Source: Mycobacterium lentiflavum (GTDB taxonomy: Bacteria > Actinomycetota > Actinomycetes > Mycobacteriales > Mycobacteriaceae). From it: a stretch of 64,000 nucleotides of DNA. This document shows, one piece after another, positions 45,070 through 54,202 of the stretch. Below the pieces are notes generated by a model, which saw only the letters and a program-made list of their open reading frames with translations, made no database searches and was not told the origin of the DNA. The first letter of the stretch is position 1. The number at the start of each line of letters is the position of its first letter. Position numbers and translations under genes: made by a program. The stretch spans positions 3,844,001 to 3,908,000 of the forward strand of contig NZ_CP092423.2 of the NCBI RefSeq assembly GCF_022374895.2, read 5' to 3'.

Positions 45070-45516
45070 ATGGACCGCCTGGATGACACCGACGAGCGCA
45101 TCCTCACCGAGCTCACCGAGCATGCGCGGGCTACCTTCGCCGAGATCGGCGAGAAGGTGAATTTGTCCGCGCCGGCGGTGAAACGTCGCGTTGACCGCAT
45201 GCTCGATAACGGCGTGATCAGGGGCTTCACCACCATCGTCGACCGCAATGCGCTGGGCTGGAACACCGAAGCCTATGTGCAGGTGTACTGCCACGGCACG
45301 ATCGCGCCCGATCAGCTGCGGGCGGCGTGGGTGGAGATGCCCGAGGTCGTCAGCGCCGCGACGGTGACCGGTACGTCCGACGCGATCCTGCATGTGCTCG
45401 CCCGCGATATGCGCCACCTGGAGTCGGCGCTCGAACGCATCCGGGAGAGTGCCGACATCGAACGCAGCGAGAGCATCGTGGTGCTGTCAAACCTGATTGA
45501 CCGAATGCGAACCTAG
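45070..45516 (+). CDS. Lrp/AsnC family regulator (Rv2324-like)
   Basis: A 148-residue regulator with an N-terminal helix-turn-helix (LTEHARATFAEIGEKVNLSA, AVKRRVDRML) and a C-terminal ligand-sensing RAM domain. The start at ATG 45070 gives MDRLDDTDERIL and the length I recall for Rv2324 (148); the frame is open further up, but that part contains the operator repeats. It likely senses an amino acid (arginine or ornithine) and controls the divergent catabolic operon. Confidence 0.9.
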   Translation: MDRLDDTDERILTELTEHARATFAEIGEKVNLSAPAVKRRVDRMLDNGVIRGFTTIVDRNALGWNTEAYVQVYCHGTIAPDQLRAAWVEMPEVVSAATVTGTSDAILHVLARDMRHLESALERIRESADIERSESIVVLSNLIDRMRT

Positions 45517-45531
45517 CGAGCGCCGGCGCTC

Positions 45532-45610
45532 GCGCGTGTTGCTCGCGTCTGCGAGTGTTGCACCGGGGCCGCGAGTGTTGCGCCACGCCCGCGAGTGTTG
45601 TACCGGGGCG
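45532..45610. repeat. Tandem ~20-bp repeat, GCGAGTGTTG units
   Basis: Three 20-bp units start at 45551, 45571 and 45591 with GCGAGTGTTG, preceded by a 19-bp variant (GCGCGTGTTG) at 45532. They sit between convergent genes (Lrp-type regulator and sulfatase). Function unknown. Confidence 0.75.
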
Positions 45611-45675
45611 GGATTTCGGCGGATTTTTCGCCCTGACGCAACGCTGGCGGTTTCAGCCGCGGACTCAGCGTGGCG

Positions 45676-47478
45676 TTAGGCTCGCGGCTTGAACGTCAGC
45701 ATCCGCCGCCGCGCGGGCCGAGCCGCCGGCCGGCGAGTTGCATAGGGCCAGGGCTGATTTCGTTCCGGCACCGAACTCGCCCGGGCCTGCTTGAGCTGCA
45801 TCCGCAGATGCTGCCGCAGGTCGTGCAGATCGGGATCCGTCCAGCGGTTGATTGCTTCGATCGGGTCGGCGGTGAGGTCGTAGAGTTCCCACTGATCGTC
45901 GAGCGGAGACGTCCGATATGCCTCTCCCCCAATGCCATTGGCCGCCAGATGGCGGACACCCGGCTCGGTCCAGGTTCCCGGGTCGTCGAAGGTGCGAACC
46001 AGCTTCCACAGGTGCCCGTCGCCGCCGGCCTCCTCAACCCGGACAACCAGGCCCTCGAAATTCGACGCGGTGTGCGCCGGGACCCGGATACGCAGGGGCG
46101 CAGGCGGATTGACCGTCTGCTTCAGCCGCCGCGCCAGACCCGATGCGCCGCTATCCCCTTCGAGCATGTTGTCGCGGGTCATCAGGTAGACGGCCCGGGT
46201 GTCGTCGGCGGGTGCGCCGTCGACGACAGGCATCAGATCGCGGCCCGGCAGTTCATGGACCTCGGAGAACGACTCCGCCAGTGTGGCAGCGGCTTCCGCG
46301 ATATCGACGCCGGCGGCGCCGAGCAGCGTCGGGACCAGGTCGACATGCGATGTGGGCGACGTGACCACCCGGGGCTGCGTCGCGCGCGCACCGATGCGGG
46401 CGATGACGAACGGAACTCGGGTGGCCTCGTCGTAGAGGTTGAACCATTTTTGATGCAGCCCGCCGTGGGCGCCGAGCAGATCGCCGTGATCGGCGGTGCG
46501 CACCAAAACGGCGTCGTCCGAACCACCTTCGGTGACGGCCCGTCTGACGCGGTCGATCGGGCCGTCCACCTCGGCGTGCAGGCGGTAGTAAAGGTCGCGG
46601 TAGCGCTGCGCGCCGCGCTCGTAGGTCCGGTCGATCGCGGGCGCCGGACCGTAGCCGGAGTAGTAGGCCTCGCGGAAGGCGATTTGCGCGGCAGGCTTGG
46701 TCGACAGGTCTTCGTCGGCGGTGGGCGCCGCCGCGACCGGTGGCGGGTCCAGCGGCGACGGCTTGACCGGGCTGCGGCGCGACCACAGCGGGAACAGCAC
46801 GATGTCGTGCGGGTTGACGAAGCTGGCCACCAGCAGGAACGGGCGCAGCGCGGACGGGTCGCCGGCGCGGCGGCGCGCGTAACGGTCGGTGAGCCACGCG
46901 ACCACGCGATCGGCGATCAGCGGATCGCGGCGAATCCCGGCATTGCCCAGCAGCGCGCCGTGCGGCTCCGGGCCGACCCATCCGGAAAAGCCATACGGCC
47001 CAAGCGGATCCGCGTCGAGGTAGCGTTGCACCGCGACCGGGTCGACGACGCCTTCGTCGTCGTTGGTCGCCAGGGAACGGCCGGTGTCCGGGTCTTCGAG
47101 ATCCGCGTGCGAGATGTGCCACTTGCCGTCGTAGTGGGTGTCGTATCCCGCCGCGCGAAACCAGTTGCCGAGGGTGGGCACCTCGCCCGGGCGAAGCCAG
47201 CGCATCCGGGAATCGTCTGCCGTCTTCCCGATGCCGTCGGTCTGGGTGACACCATGCAAGTCCGGGTACTGCCCGGTGAAAATGGTCGGGCGGCTGGGCA
47301 CGCAGGCAAGCGAGCCAGTGTAGTGGCGGCCGAAACTGACGCCGTGGTCGTCGAACCACTTGCGGCCCGTCAGTATTCGGTCGCGCCACGCCAGCACGCC
47401 CGGCGTTTCGTACGGCGGGACCGCACGTTCCTCGTCGGTCATCAGGATGACGATGTCGGGGCGATCAGACACGCACAT
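45676..47478 (-). CDS. Type I sulfatase, third in window
   Basis: A 600-residue sulfatase unlike the pair at 28-33 kb. The formylglycine motif is CVPSRPTIFTGQYP near 58 (Cys type). The metal-site start is PDIVILMTDEERAV, and GKWHISHADLED, FVNPHDI and TADHGDLLGAHGGLHQK follow. The tail is Arg-rich. ATG 47478 overlaps the SRPBCC gene by 14 bases; GTG 47472 is an alternative. The frame is open to 47556, but that lies inside the neighbour. It is absent at this position in the M. tuberculosis order I recall, so it may be an insertion or a loss there. Confidence 0.87.
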   Translation of the reverse strand: MCVSDRPDIVILMTDEERAVPPYETPGVLAWRDRILTGRKWFDDHGVSFGRHYTGSLACVPSRPTIFTGQYPDLHGVTQTDGIGKTADDSRMRWLRPGEVPTLGNWFRAAGYDTHYDGKWHISHADLEDPDTGRSLATNDDEGVVDPVAVQRYLDADPLGPYGFSGWVGPEPHGALLGNAGIRRDPLIADRVVAWLTDRYARRRAGDPSALRPFLLVASFVNPHDIVLFPLWSRRSPVKPSPLDPPPVAAAPTADEDLSTKPAAQIAFREAYYSGYGPAPAIDRTYERGAQRYRDLYYRLHAEVDGPIDRVRRAVTEGGSDDAVLVRTADHGDLLGAHGGLHQKWFNLYDEATRVPFVIARIGARATQPRVVTSPTSHVDLVPTLLGAAGVDIAEAAATLAESFSEVHELPGRDLMPVVDGAPADDTRAVYLMTRDNMLEGDSGASGLARRLKQTVNPPAPLRIRVPAHTASNFEGLVVRVEEAGGDGHLWKLVRTFDDPGTWTEPGVRHLAANGIGGEAYRTSPLDDQWELYDLTADPIEAINRWTDPDLHDLRQHLRMQLKQARASSVPERNQPWPYATRRPAARPARRRMLTFKPRA

Positions 47479-47917
47479 TCTCCAATCGGTTCGCAAGGCC
47501 GGCGAGCATCGAATCGGACTGTCGTGCAAGGACTTGACACACGACACGCTCGGCAAGCTGTTGCGGCGGCCAAGGCCCGATCTCGACCGTGCTGGTCAGC
47601 GTCACCACGGTCGAATCGCGCGAGCGCGCCGCGAGCGTCCAGCGGTTGGCCACCCGGCCCAGCAACCGGGGCAGGCCCTCGATGTCGTAGGCCAGCGCGT
47701 GCGGCGGGTCGAACTCGGTGATGCGCTCGACCAGGGTGTCGCGTCGGACCTGGACTCGTCTCGTGGTGCCGATCGGTGCTCCGTCGGCCCCCGAAGACAA
47801 GATGCACGAGTGGTCGACGTTGTCGGCCCAGGAAACGATGGCGCCGAAGTCCGCCAGGACATTCCAGACTTCTTGCACGCGAGCGGCAATGATACGAGTG
47901 CGCTGGATGTCGGCCAC
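47465..47917 (-). CDS. SRPBCC (START-like) family protein
   Basis: A 150-residue single-domain polyketide-cyclase/START-like protein. The pattern AARVQEVWNVLADFGAIVSWADNV begins the hydrophobic cavity fold, and RWTLAARSRDSTVVTLTST is the matching later strand. The ligand is unknown. GTG 47917 lies 24 bases after the EcfT-like stop, and the 3' end overlaps the sulfatase start, so it is in the same minus-strand operon. Confidence 0.8.
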   Translation of the reverse strand: MADIQRTRIIAARVQEVWNVLADFGAIVSWADNVDHSCILSSGADGAPIGTTRRVQVRRDTLVERITEFDPPHALAYDIEGLPRLLGRVANRWTLAARSRDSTVVTLTSTVEIGPWPPQQLAERVVCQVLARQSDSMLAGLANRLENVRV

Positions 47918-47940
47918 GCGCTTACGCTACGCGACGAGCC

Positions 47941-48798
47941 TCAAATCGGGGTGGTATGCAGCATTGTCTCGATCACCACCGAGGCGGCCCCCGCCGCGAA
48001 AAAGAGGGCCAGCGTCACCCAGTCCGCCAGTTTCGGCCGGGCCGGAGATGCCGACAGTTGACCCGCACCGCCGCGAGCGGTGATCGCGTCGCCCATCTCG
48101 TCGGCGCGCCGCAACGTCACGACCATCGCCGTCGCGAGCAGGTCGATCAGCTCCCGGCCCTGTTGCTTGCGCCGCGCCCGGCGACTGGGAGGCACCTCCT
48201 TCGGACGCAACCGGCGGGCGGCGTAGAGCACCTGGAATTCCTCGATCAGCATCGGGAAGGCGCGCAACGCGAGCGCCAACGCGGCGGCCCATTCGTCGAC
48301 CGGAATCCGGAATATCTTGAACGGGCGGCCCAAAGTTGCTAGTGCGGGGCCGATTTCGGCGACATTGGTCGTCCAGGAGACGATCGCGCCCAGAGCGATC
48401 AGCAAGATCGTCAGCGCGGTCATCCGCATGAAGTGCAGTGATCCGCCCAGGGCGACGTGCAGCCCGCCGACCGAAATCACGGGGCTACCGCCGGCGAGCG
48501 CGGCGGTCACAAAGCCGAACCCGATCACCAGCCACAGCCAGCGCGGTACCGAAGGCAGGGCGCCATGTGGGATGTGGGCAAGCCACACCGCAGCCACCGT
48601 CAGGGCGCCGAGCAGTCCGATGGTCACCCAACCCGGATAGAAGGTCAGCAGCACTGCGGTGCCGACGACGACGAGCAGTTTGGTGCCGGCCCACAGCCGG
48701 TGCATGACGGTATTGCCGGGCACCGGAACCAACAGCACCACCGGACGTGGCTGGCGCTTGGTCTGCCCTTTGGCGGCGGGTGACTCGGTCTCGGTCAT
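47941..48798 (-). CDS. ECF transporter T component, CbiQ/EcfT-like (Rv2325c-like)
   Basis: A 285-residue membrane protein of the CbiQ/EcfT family with about six helices. The coupling region ALALRAFPMLIEEFQVLYAARRLR followed by TAMVVTLRRADEMGDAITARG matches the two Ala-Arg-x motifs that touch the ATPases. ATG 48798 overlaps the ATPase stop by four bases (ATGA). With the ATPase protein it forms the energising core of a vitamin or metal importer. Confidence 0.88.
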   Translation of the reverse strand: MTETESPAAKGQTKRQPRPVVLLVPVPGNTVMHRLWAGTKLLVVVGTAVLLTFYPGWVTIGLLGALTVAAVWLAHIPHGALPSVPRWLWLVIGFGFVTAALAGGSPVISVGGLHVALGGSLHFMRMTALTILLIALGAIVSWTTNVAEIGPALATLGRPFKIFRIPVDEWAAALALALRAFPMLIEEFQVLYAARRLRPKEVPPSRRARRKQQGRELIDLLATAMVVTLRRADEMGDAITARGGAGQLSASPARPKLADWVTLALFFAAGAASVVIETMLHTTPI

Positions 48799-50864
48799 GC
48801 CACACCGCCCGTCGTGGTCGGCACCGTTTCCAGCACACCGTCGCGCAAATGCAACATGCGCGGGCAAATCCCTTCCATGCCGATGCTGTCGTGCGAAATG
48901 ACCACCAGCGTCAGGCCCTGCTCGCGGCGCAAGCGCTCCAGGAGCGTCAGCAGGCCGCGTTGACTGGCGACGTCCAATCCCGCCAGCGGCTCGTCGAGAA
49001 TCAGCGCTCGCGGCGATCGCGCCAAGAGTCCGGCCAGCACCACGCGCCGCATCTGGCCACCGCTGAGCTGGTCGATGCGCCGTTGGGCCAACGCGGGCTG
49101 CAACCCGACCAAACCCAATACCGCGGCGACACGGTCTTCGTCTTCGTGTGAAAAGCCGGCCGCCGAAGCCACTTCCAGGTTGACGTGACTGCGCATCAAT
49201 TGCAGGCGGGCCGACTGGAATGCCAACGCTACCTCGCCGACGTGCTCGTGGGTGGGCTCGCCGTCGATCAGGCAGGAGCCGGTGGTAGGGATGGTCAATC
49301 CGGCCATGATCCACCCCAGCGTCGACTTGCCCGAGCCGTTATCGCCGTGGATCAGGACACCGTCACCCTGCTCGGCGACAAAGTTGATGTCGCGCAACGC
49401 GGTCTTGGCCCACGGTGTGCCACTGGCATATTCGTGCCCGACGCCGAGCAGCTCGATCGTTCCCGCGTTATGCCGTTGCCGCACATCGTGACTCGACACC
49501 GGCGCGTCCGCGCTGCCCACCGCGGCGGTGTTGTCCGAGGATTCAACGAGATTGATCGTGCGGTCGGCGGACGCGGCCTCGTTGTCGAAGTGGGTGATGT
49601 GCACCAGGGCAGTCCGGTGCCGTTTGGTGAGGCCCGACATGACGCCCAGCAAGGCGTCGCGGCCCTGCTGATCGATCATCGAGGTGACCTCGTCGGCGAT
49701 CAGCAGGGCGGGCTCCCGGGCAAGCGCCCCGGCCAGCGCCAGGCGCTGCAGCTGGCCGCCGGACAAACTCGAGGTGTCGCTTTCGGCGAGTTCCTCGAGG
49801 CCGACCTCACGCAGCAACCGGCTCACATCGACCTTGGCATCCGGGGGCAAACCCCACACCACATCGTCGGCGACTCTGGAACCCAGCACCTGGCTCTTCG
49901 GGTGTTGCAAGACAAGCGCGGTGCCGCCGGGCCGGCCCAAACCCACCGTGCCGGGGCGCTGCACGGTTCCCGATGTCGGTTGCCGGCCGGCCAGGATCAG
50001 CATCAGCGTGGTCTTGCCGGAGCCGTTGGCGCCGGTGATCGCGACGTGCTCCCCGCTTCGCACCTCCAGGCTGACTTCGCGCAGTGCGTCTTGAGCGGCG
50101 TTGGGGTAACGGAACCGCACTCGGTCCAGCCGTACTGGCACCGGTCCGATCCCGTCATCGTGCGGGTCTTCACCATCGGGTGGATCCAATTTGTGCACAT
50201 CGGGAATGTCGCCCATCCGTTCCAGCAGACGAGACAACGCCGACCAACCGATCAGCGTCACAATCACGACCACGAAAACCAAATAGGGCAGCACCAACCA
50301 CGGCCAGTACTGCAGCCCCACGGCGACGTAGCGCTTCATGGTTTCGGCGACATTCGGCAGGTGTATCCAGCGCAGGAATGCGGCGACGCCGTTGACGTTC
50401 GCGGTCAGTACGCCAAAGATCAACTGCCGCAACCGAGTTAGCACCGCGAACACGCCGACCCAGGCCGCACCCCAGATCAAGCCCGCGACCAGGGACGAGA
50501 AGATCACCGTGGGTACGCCACGGCCCTTGCGTTTGACGATGCCGCAAATCCCGCCGACCCAGGCGGCGTCGACAACCATCGCCGAACTGCCCAATCCGGA
50601 GACCAAGAATGCGATCACCGTCGCGGCGACGGCCGAGGCGATCAGCACCCGAGGACGGAAGCGATAGGCGAGCAACCCCATCGGCACCGTACCCAGCACG
50701 CCGAGGCCCTGAGCGAACGGGATGACCGCGGCGATGATTGCGGTCACCGAACAGAGCGCCCCCATCACCGCGGCCTGAGCTAATTCGTTCGGCTGCAGCG
50801 GTCCACTCGTACTGTGCCGAAGGGGGCGCGCGGTCACTTTCTCGATTGTGCCAGGCCGACACAC
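48795..50864 (-). CDS. ECF transporter: S-like membrane domain fused to two ATPases (Rv2326c-like)
   Basis: A 689-residue protein with three parts. Residues about 25-215 form six helices resembling an ECF substrate-binding membrane unit. The first ATPase has GANGSGKTT near 271, SLSGGQLQRLALAG near 364 and LLIADEVTS. The second has HGDNGSGKST near 507, QLSGGQMRRVVLAG and ALILDEPLAG. Together with the CbiQ-like protein this gives a complete importer from two polypeptides. Substrate cannot be read from sequence; no riboswitch is seen. Start GTG 50864 or GTG 50837. Confidence 0.87.
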   Translation of the reverse strand: MCRPGTIEKVTARPLRHSTSGPLQPNELAQAAVMGALCSVTAIIAAVIPFAQGLGVLGTVPMGLLAYRFRPRVLIASAVAATVIAFLVSGLGSSAMVVDAAWVGGICGIVKRKGRGVPTVIFSSLVAGLIWGAAWVGVFAVLTRLRQLIFGVLTANVNGVAAFLRWIHLPNVAETMKRYVAVGLQYWPWLVLPYLVFVVVIVTLIGWSALSRLLERMGDIPDVHKLDPPDGEDPHDDGIGPVPVRLDRVRFRYPNAAQDALREVSLEVRSGEHVAITGANGSGKTTLMLILAGRQPTSGTVQRPGTVGLGRPGGTALVLQHPKSQVLGSRVADDVVWGLPPDAKVDVSRLLREVGLEELAESDTSSLSGGQLQRLALAGALAREPALLIADEVTSMIDQQGRDALLGVMSGLTKRHRTALVHITHFDNEAASADRTINLVESSDNTAAVGSADAPVSSHDVRQRHNAGTIELLGVGHEYASGTPWAKTALRDINFVAEQGDGVLIHGDNGSGKSTLGWIMAGLTIPTTGSCLIDGEPTHEHVGEVALAFQSARLQLMRSHVNLEVASAAGFSHEDEDRVAAVLGLVGLQPALAQRRIDQLSGGQMRRVVLAGLLARSPRALILDEPLAGLDVASQRGLLTLLERLRREQGLTLVVISHDSIGMEGICPRMLHLRDGVLETVPTTTGGVA

Positions 50865-50938
50865 CGGGCGCCCTCAGTTAGTGGCCCTTTGCTGGCCGGT
50901 GACGATTCCTGGGCGCCGGGGCGACAGCGGTTGGTCTC

Positions 50939-50955
50939 GCATAGCAAAGCTATGC
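50939..50955. promoter_or_regulatory. Perfect palindrome, likely MarR autoregulatory operator
   Basis: GCATAGC-aaa-GCTATGC ends 12 bases before the MarR-type start codon. A 17-bp palindrome with a 3-base centre is the normal size for a MarR dimer. It lies between the regulator and the divergent ECF transporter gene and could control both. Confidence 0.7.
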
Positions 50956-50967
50956 AAGCATGGATGC

Positions 50968-51444
50968 ATGGACAACGTCGTCGACACCGCAAACGTCGCG
51001 CCGCAGCAGGGACTGGGCGCAGACTTGCTCGCTGTGGTCGCGCGGCTGAACCGACTGGCAACGCAGCGCATCCAGATGCCGCTGCCCGCGGCGCAGGCCA
51101 GACTGCTTGCGACCGTCGAGGTGCACGGAGAAGCGCGCATCGGCGACCTTGCCGCCGTCGACCACTGCTCTCAACCCACGATGACCACCCAGGTGCGTCG
51201 ACTCGAGGACGCCGGACTGGTTAGCCGAACTGTCGACCCCGGCGATGCTCGTGCGGTCCGGATCCGCATCACCCCCGAAGGCCGACGCACCCTGAACGCG
51301 GTTCGCGCCGACCGTGCCGCCGCGATCGAACCGCAGCTGGCGATGCTCGAGCCCGCCGACCGCGAGGTGCTCGCCGAGGCGGTCCAGGTGCTGCGCCGGC
51401 TGCTCGACAATGCCGCAGCGACGCCGCGCCGCAACACACTGTGA
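50968..51444 (+). CDS. MarR family regulator (Rv2327-like)
   Basis: A 158-residue winged-helix regulator. The recognition helix lies in VDHCSQPTMTTQVRRLEDAG, followed by the wing PGDARAVRIRITPEGRRTL with its conserved Asp-x-Arg. ATG 50968 is the only one of three clustered ATGs in frame, and the space to the palindrome leaves no room for a ribosome binding site, so the transcript may be leaderless. Confidence 0.88.
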   Translation: MDNVVDTANVAPQQGLGADLLAVVARLNRLATQRIQMPLPAAQARLLATVEVHGEARIGDLAAVDHCSQPTMTTQVRRLEDAGLVSRTVDPGDARAVRIRITPEGRRTLNAVRADRAAAIEPQLAMLEPADREVLAEAVQVLRRLLDNAAATPRRNTL

Positions 51445-51496
51445 CGGCGCGCACCCCTTGTGGGGCAGCGACCGGCCGCGGGTAGACACTTAGTCA

Positions 51497-54202
51497 GTGG
51501 CTTCCGCCTTCCCAGCCTCACCGCTCACCGTCTTCGTCGGCTCGATGCGGTACGTGTTTGTCCCGGGCCGCGACGTGGTCGTGGCGTACGGGGACTGGTG
51601 CGACATCCCGCTGGAGCGCCTGGGCTTCGCCGCCCCGCCACCGCCGATTCCGCAACCCGATCTGGTGCTGCGCTTTGCCGAAACGCGCTGGGTAGCGATC
51701 GATAGGAGCCGCAGCGGTGTTTTCGTCGACGGCGTTCGGGTGCCGACGGTCGACATCCGCGACGGCCTGGCGATCGCGCTCGGCGATCCCCAGCGCGGGC
51801 CCCGGCTGATGTTCCGGCTCGGCTCGCCGGCCAACCCACCGGGGCCACCGTCCGGTCCCCCGCAACGTGCGCCGCAGCCGCCGCCCGTGCGGCGTCCGCC
51901 AATGCCACCGCCGCCACCGCCGCCGCCGCCGCAACAGCAGCCCCAGTCGTCCCAGTCCGTCGCGCCGCCGATGCAGCCACCGCCCGTCCCACCACGGCAG
52001 CGGCCACCAACGTCGCCCCCGCCGCAGCCGCCACTGCCGCAGCAGCCCCCGTCCGTCGCGCCGCCGATTCCGACGCAGCGCGAAACCCAGCGCATCCAGA
52101 TCGGGCCGACGCGACAGCCGACGGTCGAGCAGCGCATCCCTCCGGCACCGCCGGCCCCGGTCGGGCCACCCGCGCCGCCACCACCGGCCGCGCCGCCCGC
52201 CCCACTGCCGCCCCCGGTCGGGCCACTCGCGCCACCACCACCCGCGCCGCCACCACCGGCCGCGCCGCCCGCCCCACTGCCGCCCCCGGTCGGGCCGCCT
52301 CCGCCACCATTACCGCCGCCAGCCGCGCCGCGAGAGCAGACCGTCGCGCCGGGGGGACAGGCCAGGGGCCGTGGCCTGATCGAGCGGATGACCGACGCGA
52401 CCCGCAAGCTGCGCGCAAGCCGTCCCGCCGAGGTCACCACGAACATCCGCACCGAGGAGCCCACCACGACCTATCGGCTGCCGCTGGCCACCGGTGCCCG
52501 CACGGTCGGCGTCAACGCCTACCGGCTGGGCCTCAGCACCGACGGCCACGAAGTGCTCACTGACGTGTCATTCACGGCATGTCCGGGCACGCTAACCGCC
52601 GTCACCGGCCCATCGGCCGCCCGCAATTCGGCACTGCTGGGAATCCTCGCCGGCACCCGAGCGCCCAGCACCGGACAGCTCACCGTCGACAGCCACGACG
52701 TGTACGGCGAGCCCGACTCGATGCGCACCCGCATCGGGATCGTTGGGCGCGACGAAACCGTGCACCGCCGGCTGACCGTCGAACGAGCCCTGAGCTACAC
52801 CGCCGAGCTGCGGCTGCCGCCCGACACCCCAAGTGAGCATCGCGCCCGGGTGGTCGATCAGGTGCTCGAAGAGGTCGAGCTCACGTCGCACCGCACGACC
52901 CGGATCGGCAAGCTCTCCCCGGAACTACGCCGGTGCGCATCGGTGGCGATCGAACTGATCACCCGGCCGAGCCTGCTTGTGATCGACGAGCCGGGCGTCG
53001 GACTTGATCAGGAGCAAGAAGATCACGTGATGGCGGTGCTGCGGCGTCAGGCCAACCTTGGCTGTGTCGTCGTGGTGACCACCACGACACCGACCCACCT
53101 CACCATCTGCGACCAGGTCCTGGTGCTCACGGCCGCCGGGACGATGGCCTTCGCCGGAGCGCCCCCGCAGATCGAGGCCGCGCTGGGTACCGCGGACTGG
53201 TCCGAAGCTCTCGCGCGGGTAAGCGCCGATCCCGACGGGGCGCACCGCGCGTTCAGCGCACGGCAACCGACCCAAGGTCCGACGGAACCGCCCGAGGTCG
53301 CGGCACCCTGGCCACCGCAGCGGACGCCGACCCTGACGCGGCAGGCCTGGTTGGTCGCACGCCGCCAACTGCGACTGCTGGTCGCTGACCCGCTTTACAG
53401 CTTGTTCTTCGTGGCGCTGCCGTTCGCGTTGGCGGGCTTGGCCTTGCTGATTCCCGGCGACTCCGGCCTGGGGCGCCCCGGCCCCACGAGCCGCAACCTG
53501 CATGAAGCCGTCGAGCTCCTGGCCGCACTCAACATCGCCGCGGTCATCCTGGGCACCGCGCTGACCATTCGGGAACTGGTTGGTGAGCGGCGCGTCTTCC
53601 GGCGCGAGCAAGCCGTTGGGCTTTCGACGTCCGCGTATCTGGCGGCCAAGATCGTCTTCTTCAGCGTGGTCGCGGCCGCGCTGACCGCCATCGTGTTCGC
53701 GATCGTCGTCGCCGCCAAGGGCCAGCCGACCCGCGGCTCCGTGTTGCTGCAAAACGCCACTGCCGAGCTGTATGTCAGCGTGGCGCTGACGGCCATCGTC
53801 TCGGCGATCGTGGGCCTGGCGCTATCCACGCTGGGCAAGTCGCTGCGCGAGGTTCTGCCACTGGTCGTGCCGGTGATCCTGGCCTCGGCGCTGTTCGCGG
53901 GGGGCCTGATCACATTGGTGGGCACCTGGGGCTACGACCAGATTTCCTGGTTCGTCCCGGCGCAGTGGGGCTTCGCGGCATCCGCCTCGACCGTCGACCT
54001 GCACCGGGTCGATGCCCAAGCCGCCGACATTTTGGTCTGGACGCACTATGCAGGCTGGTGGATGTTCGACATCATTGTGCTCGGCAGCTTCGGCGCGCTG
54101 TGGGCCGGCTTTGCTCGGTACCGGCTTCGGCCGCCGGCCCGCGAAATCGGTCCGCGGCCGCTACATCGCGAACAGCAGGAACTGAGTGATCCCCCTGGGT
54201 GA
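51497..54202 (+). CDS. Rv1747-like FHA/ABC transporter with degenerate ATPase
   Basis: A 901-residue protein. Residues 1-110 hold a short FHA-like half (IDRSRSGVFVDGVRV), then about 170 residues are mostly proline with Ala, Gln and Val. An ABC domain follows at about 335-560, with an ABC-2 type six-helix membrane domain at about 615-880. The architecture recalls Rv1747. The ATPase is unusual: the Walker A position reads GPSAARNSAL instead of GPSGAGKST, and the signature reads KLSPELRRCAS rather than LSGGQ. Walker B (LLVIDEP) remains. It may be inactive, or depend on a partner. Confidence 0.82.
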   Translation: MASAFPASPLTVFVGSMRYVFVPGRDVVVAYGDWCDIPLERLGFAAPPPPIPQPDLVLRFAETRWVAIDRSRSGVFVDGVRVPTVDIRDGLAIALGDPQRGPRLMFRLGSPANPPGPPSGPPQRAPQPPPVRRPPMPPPPPPPPPQQQPQSSQSVAPPMQPPPVPPRQRPPTSPPPQPPLPQQPPSVAPPIPTQRETQRIQIGPTRQPTVEQRIPPAPPAPVGPPAPPPPAAPPAPLPPPVGPLAPPPPAPPPPAAPPAPLPPPVGPPPPPLPPPAAPREQTVAPGGQARGRGLIERMTDATRKLRASRPAEVTTNIRTEEPTTTYRLPLATGARTVGVNAYRLGLSTDGHEVLTDVSFTACPGTLTAVTGPSAARNSALLGILAGTRAPSTGQLTVDSHDVYGEPDSMRTRIGIVGRDETVHRRLTVERALSYTAELRLPPDTPSEHRARVVDQVLEEVELTSHRTTRIGKLSPELRRCASVAIELITRPSLLVIDEPGVGLDQEQEDHVMAVLRRQANLGCVVVVTTTTPTHLTICDQVLVLTAAGTMAFAGAPPQIEAALGTADWSEALARVSADPDGAHRAFSARQPTQGPTEPPEVAAPWPPQRTPTLTRQAWLVARRQLRLLVADPLYSLFFVALPFALAGLALLIPGDSGLGRPGPTSRNLHEAVELLAALNIAAVILGTALTIRELVGERRVFRREQAVGLSTSAYLAAKIVFFSVVAAALTAIVFAIVVAAKGQPTRGSVLLQNATAELYVSVALTAIVSAIVGLALSTLGKSLREVLPLVVPVILASALFAGGLITLVGTWGYDQISWFVPAQWGFAASASTVDLHRVDAQAADILVWTHYAGWWMFDIIVLGSFGALWAGFARYRLRPPAREIGPRPLHREQQELSDPPG

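Noticed and set aside
51840..52340. Tandem repeat or CRISPR-like array in the proline-rich region
   Set aside because: The repeats are CCG-type codons of a proline tract within an open frame, with no spacer structure.
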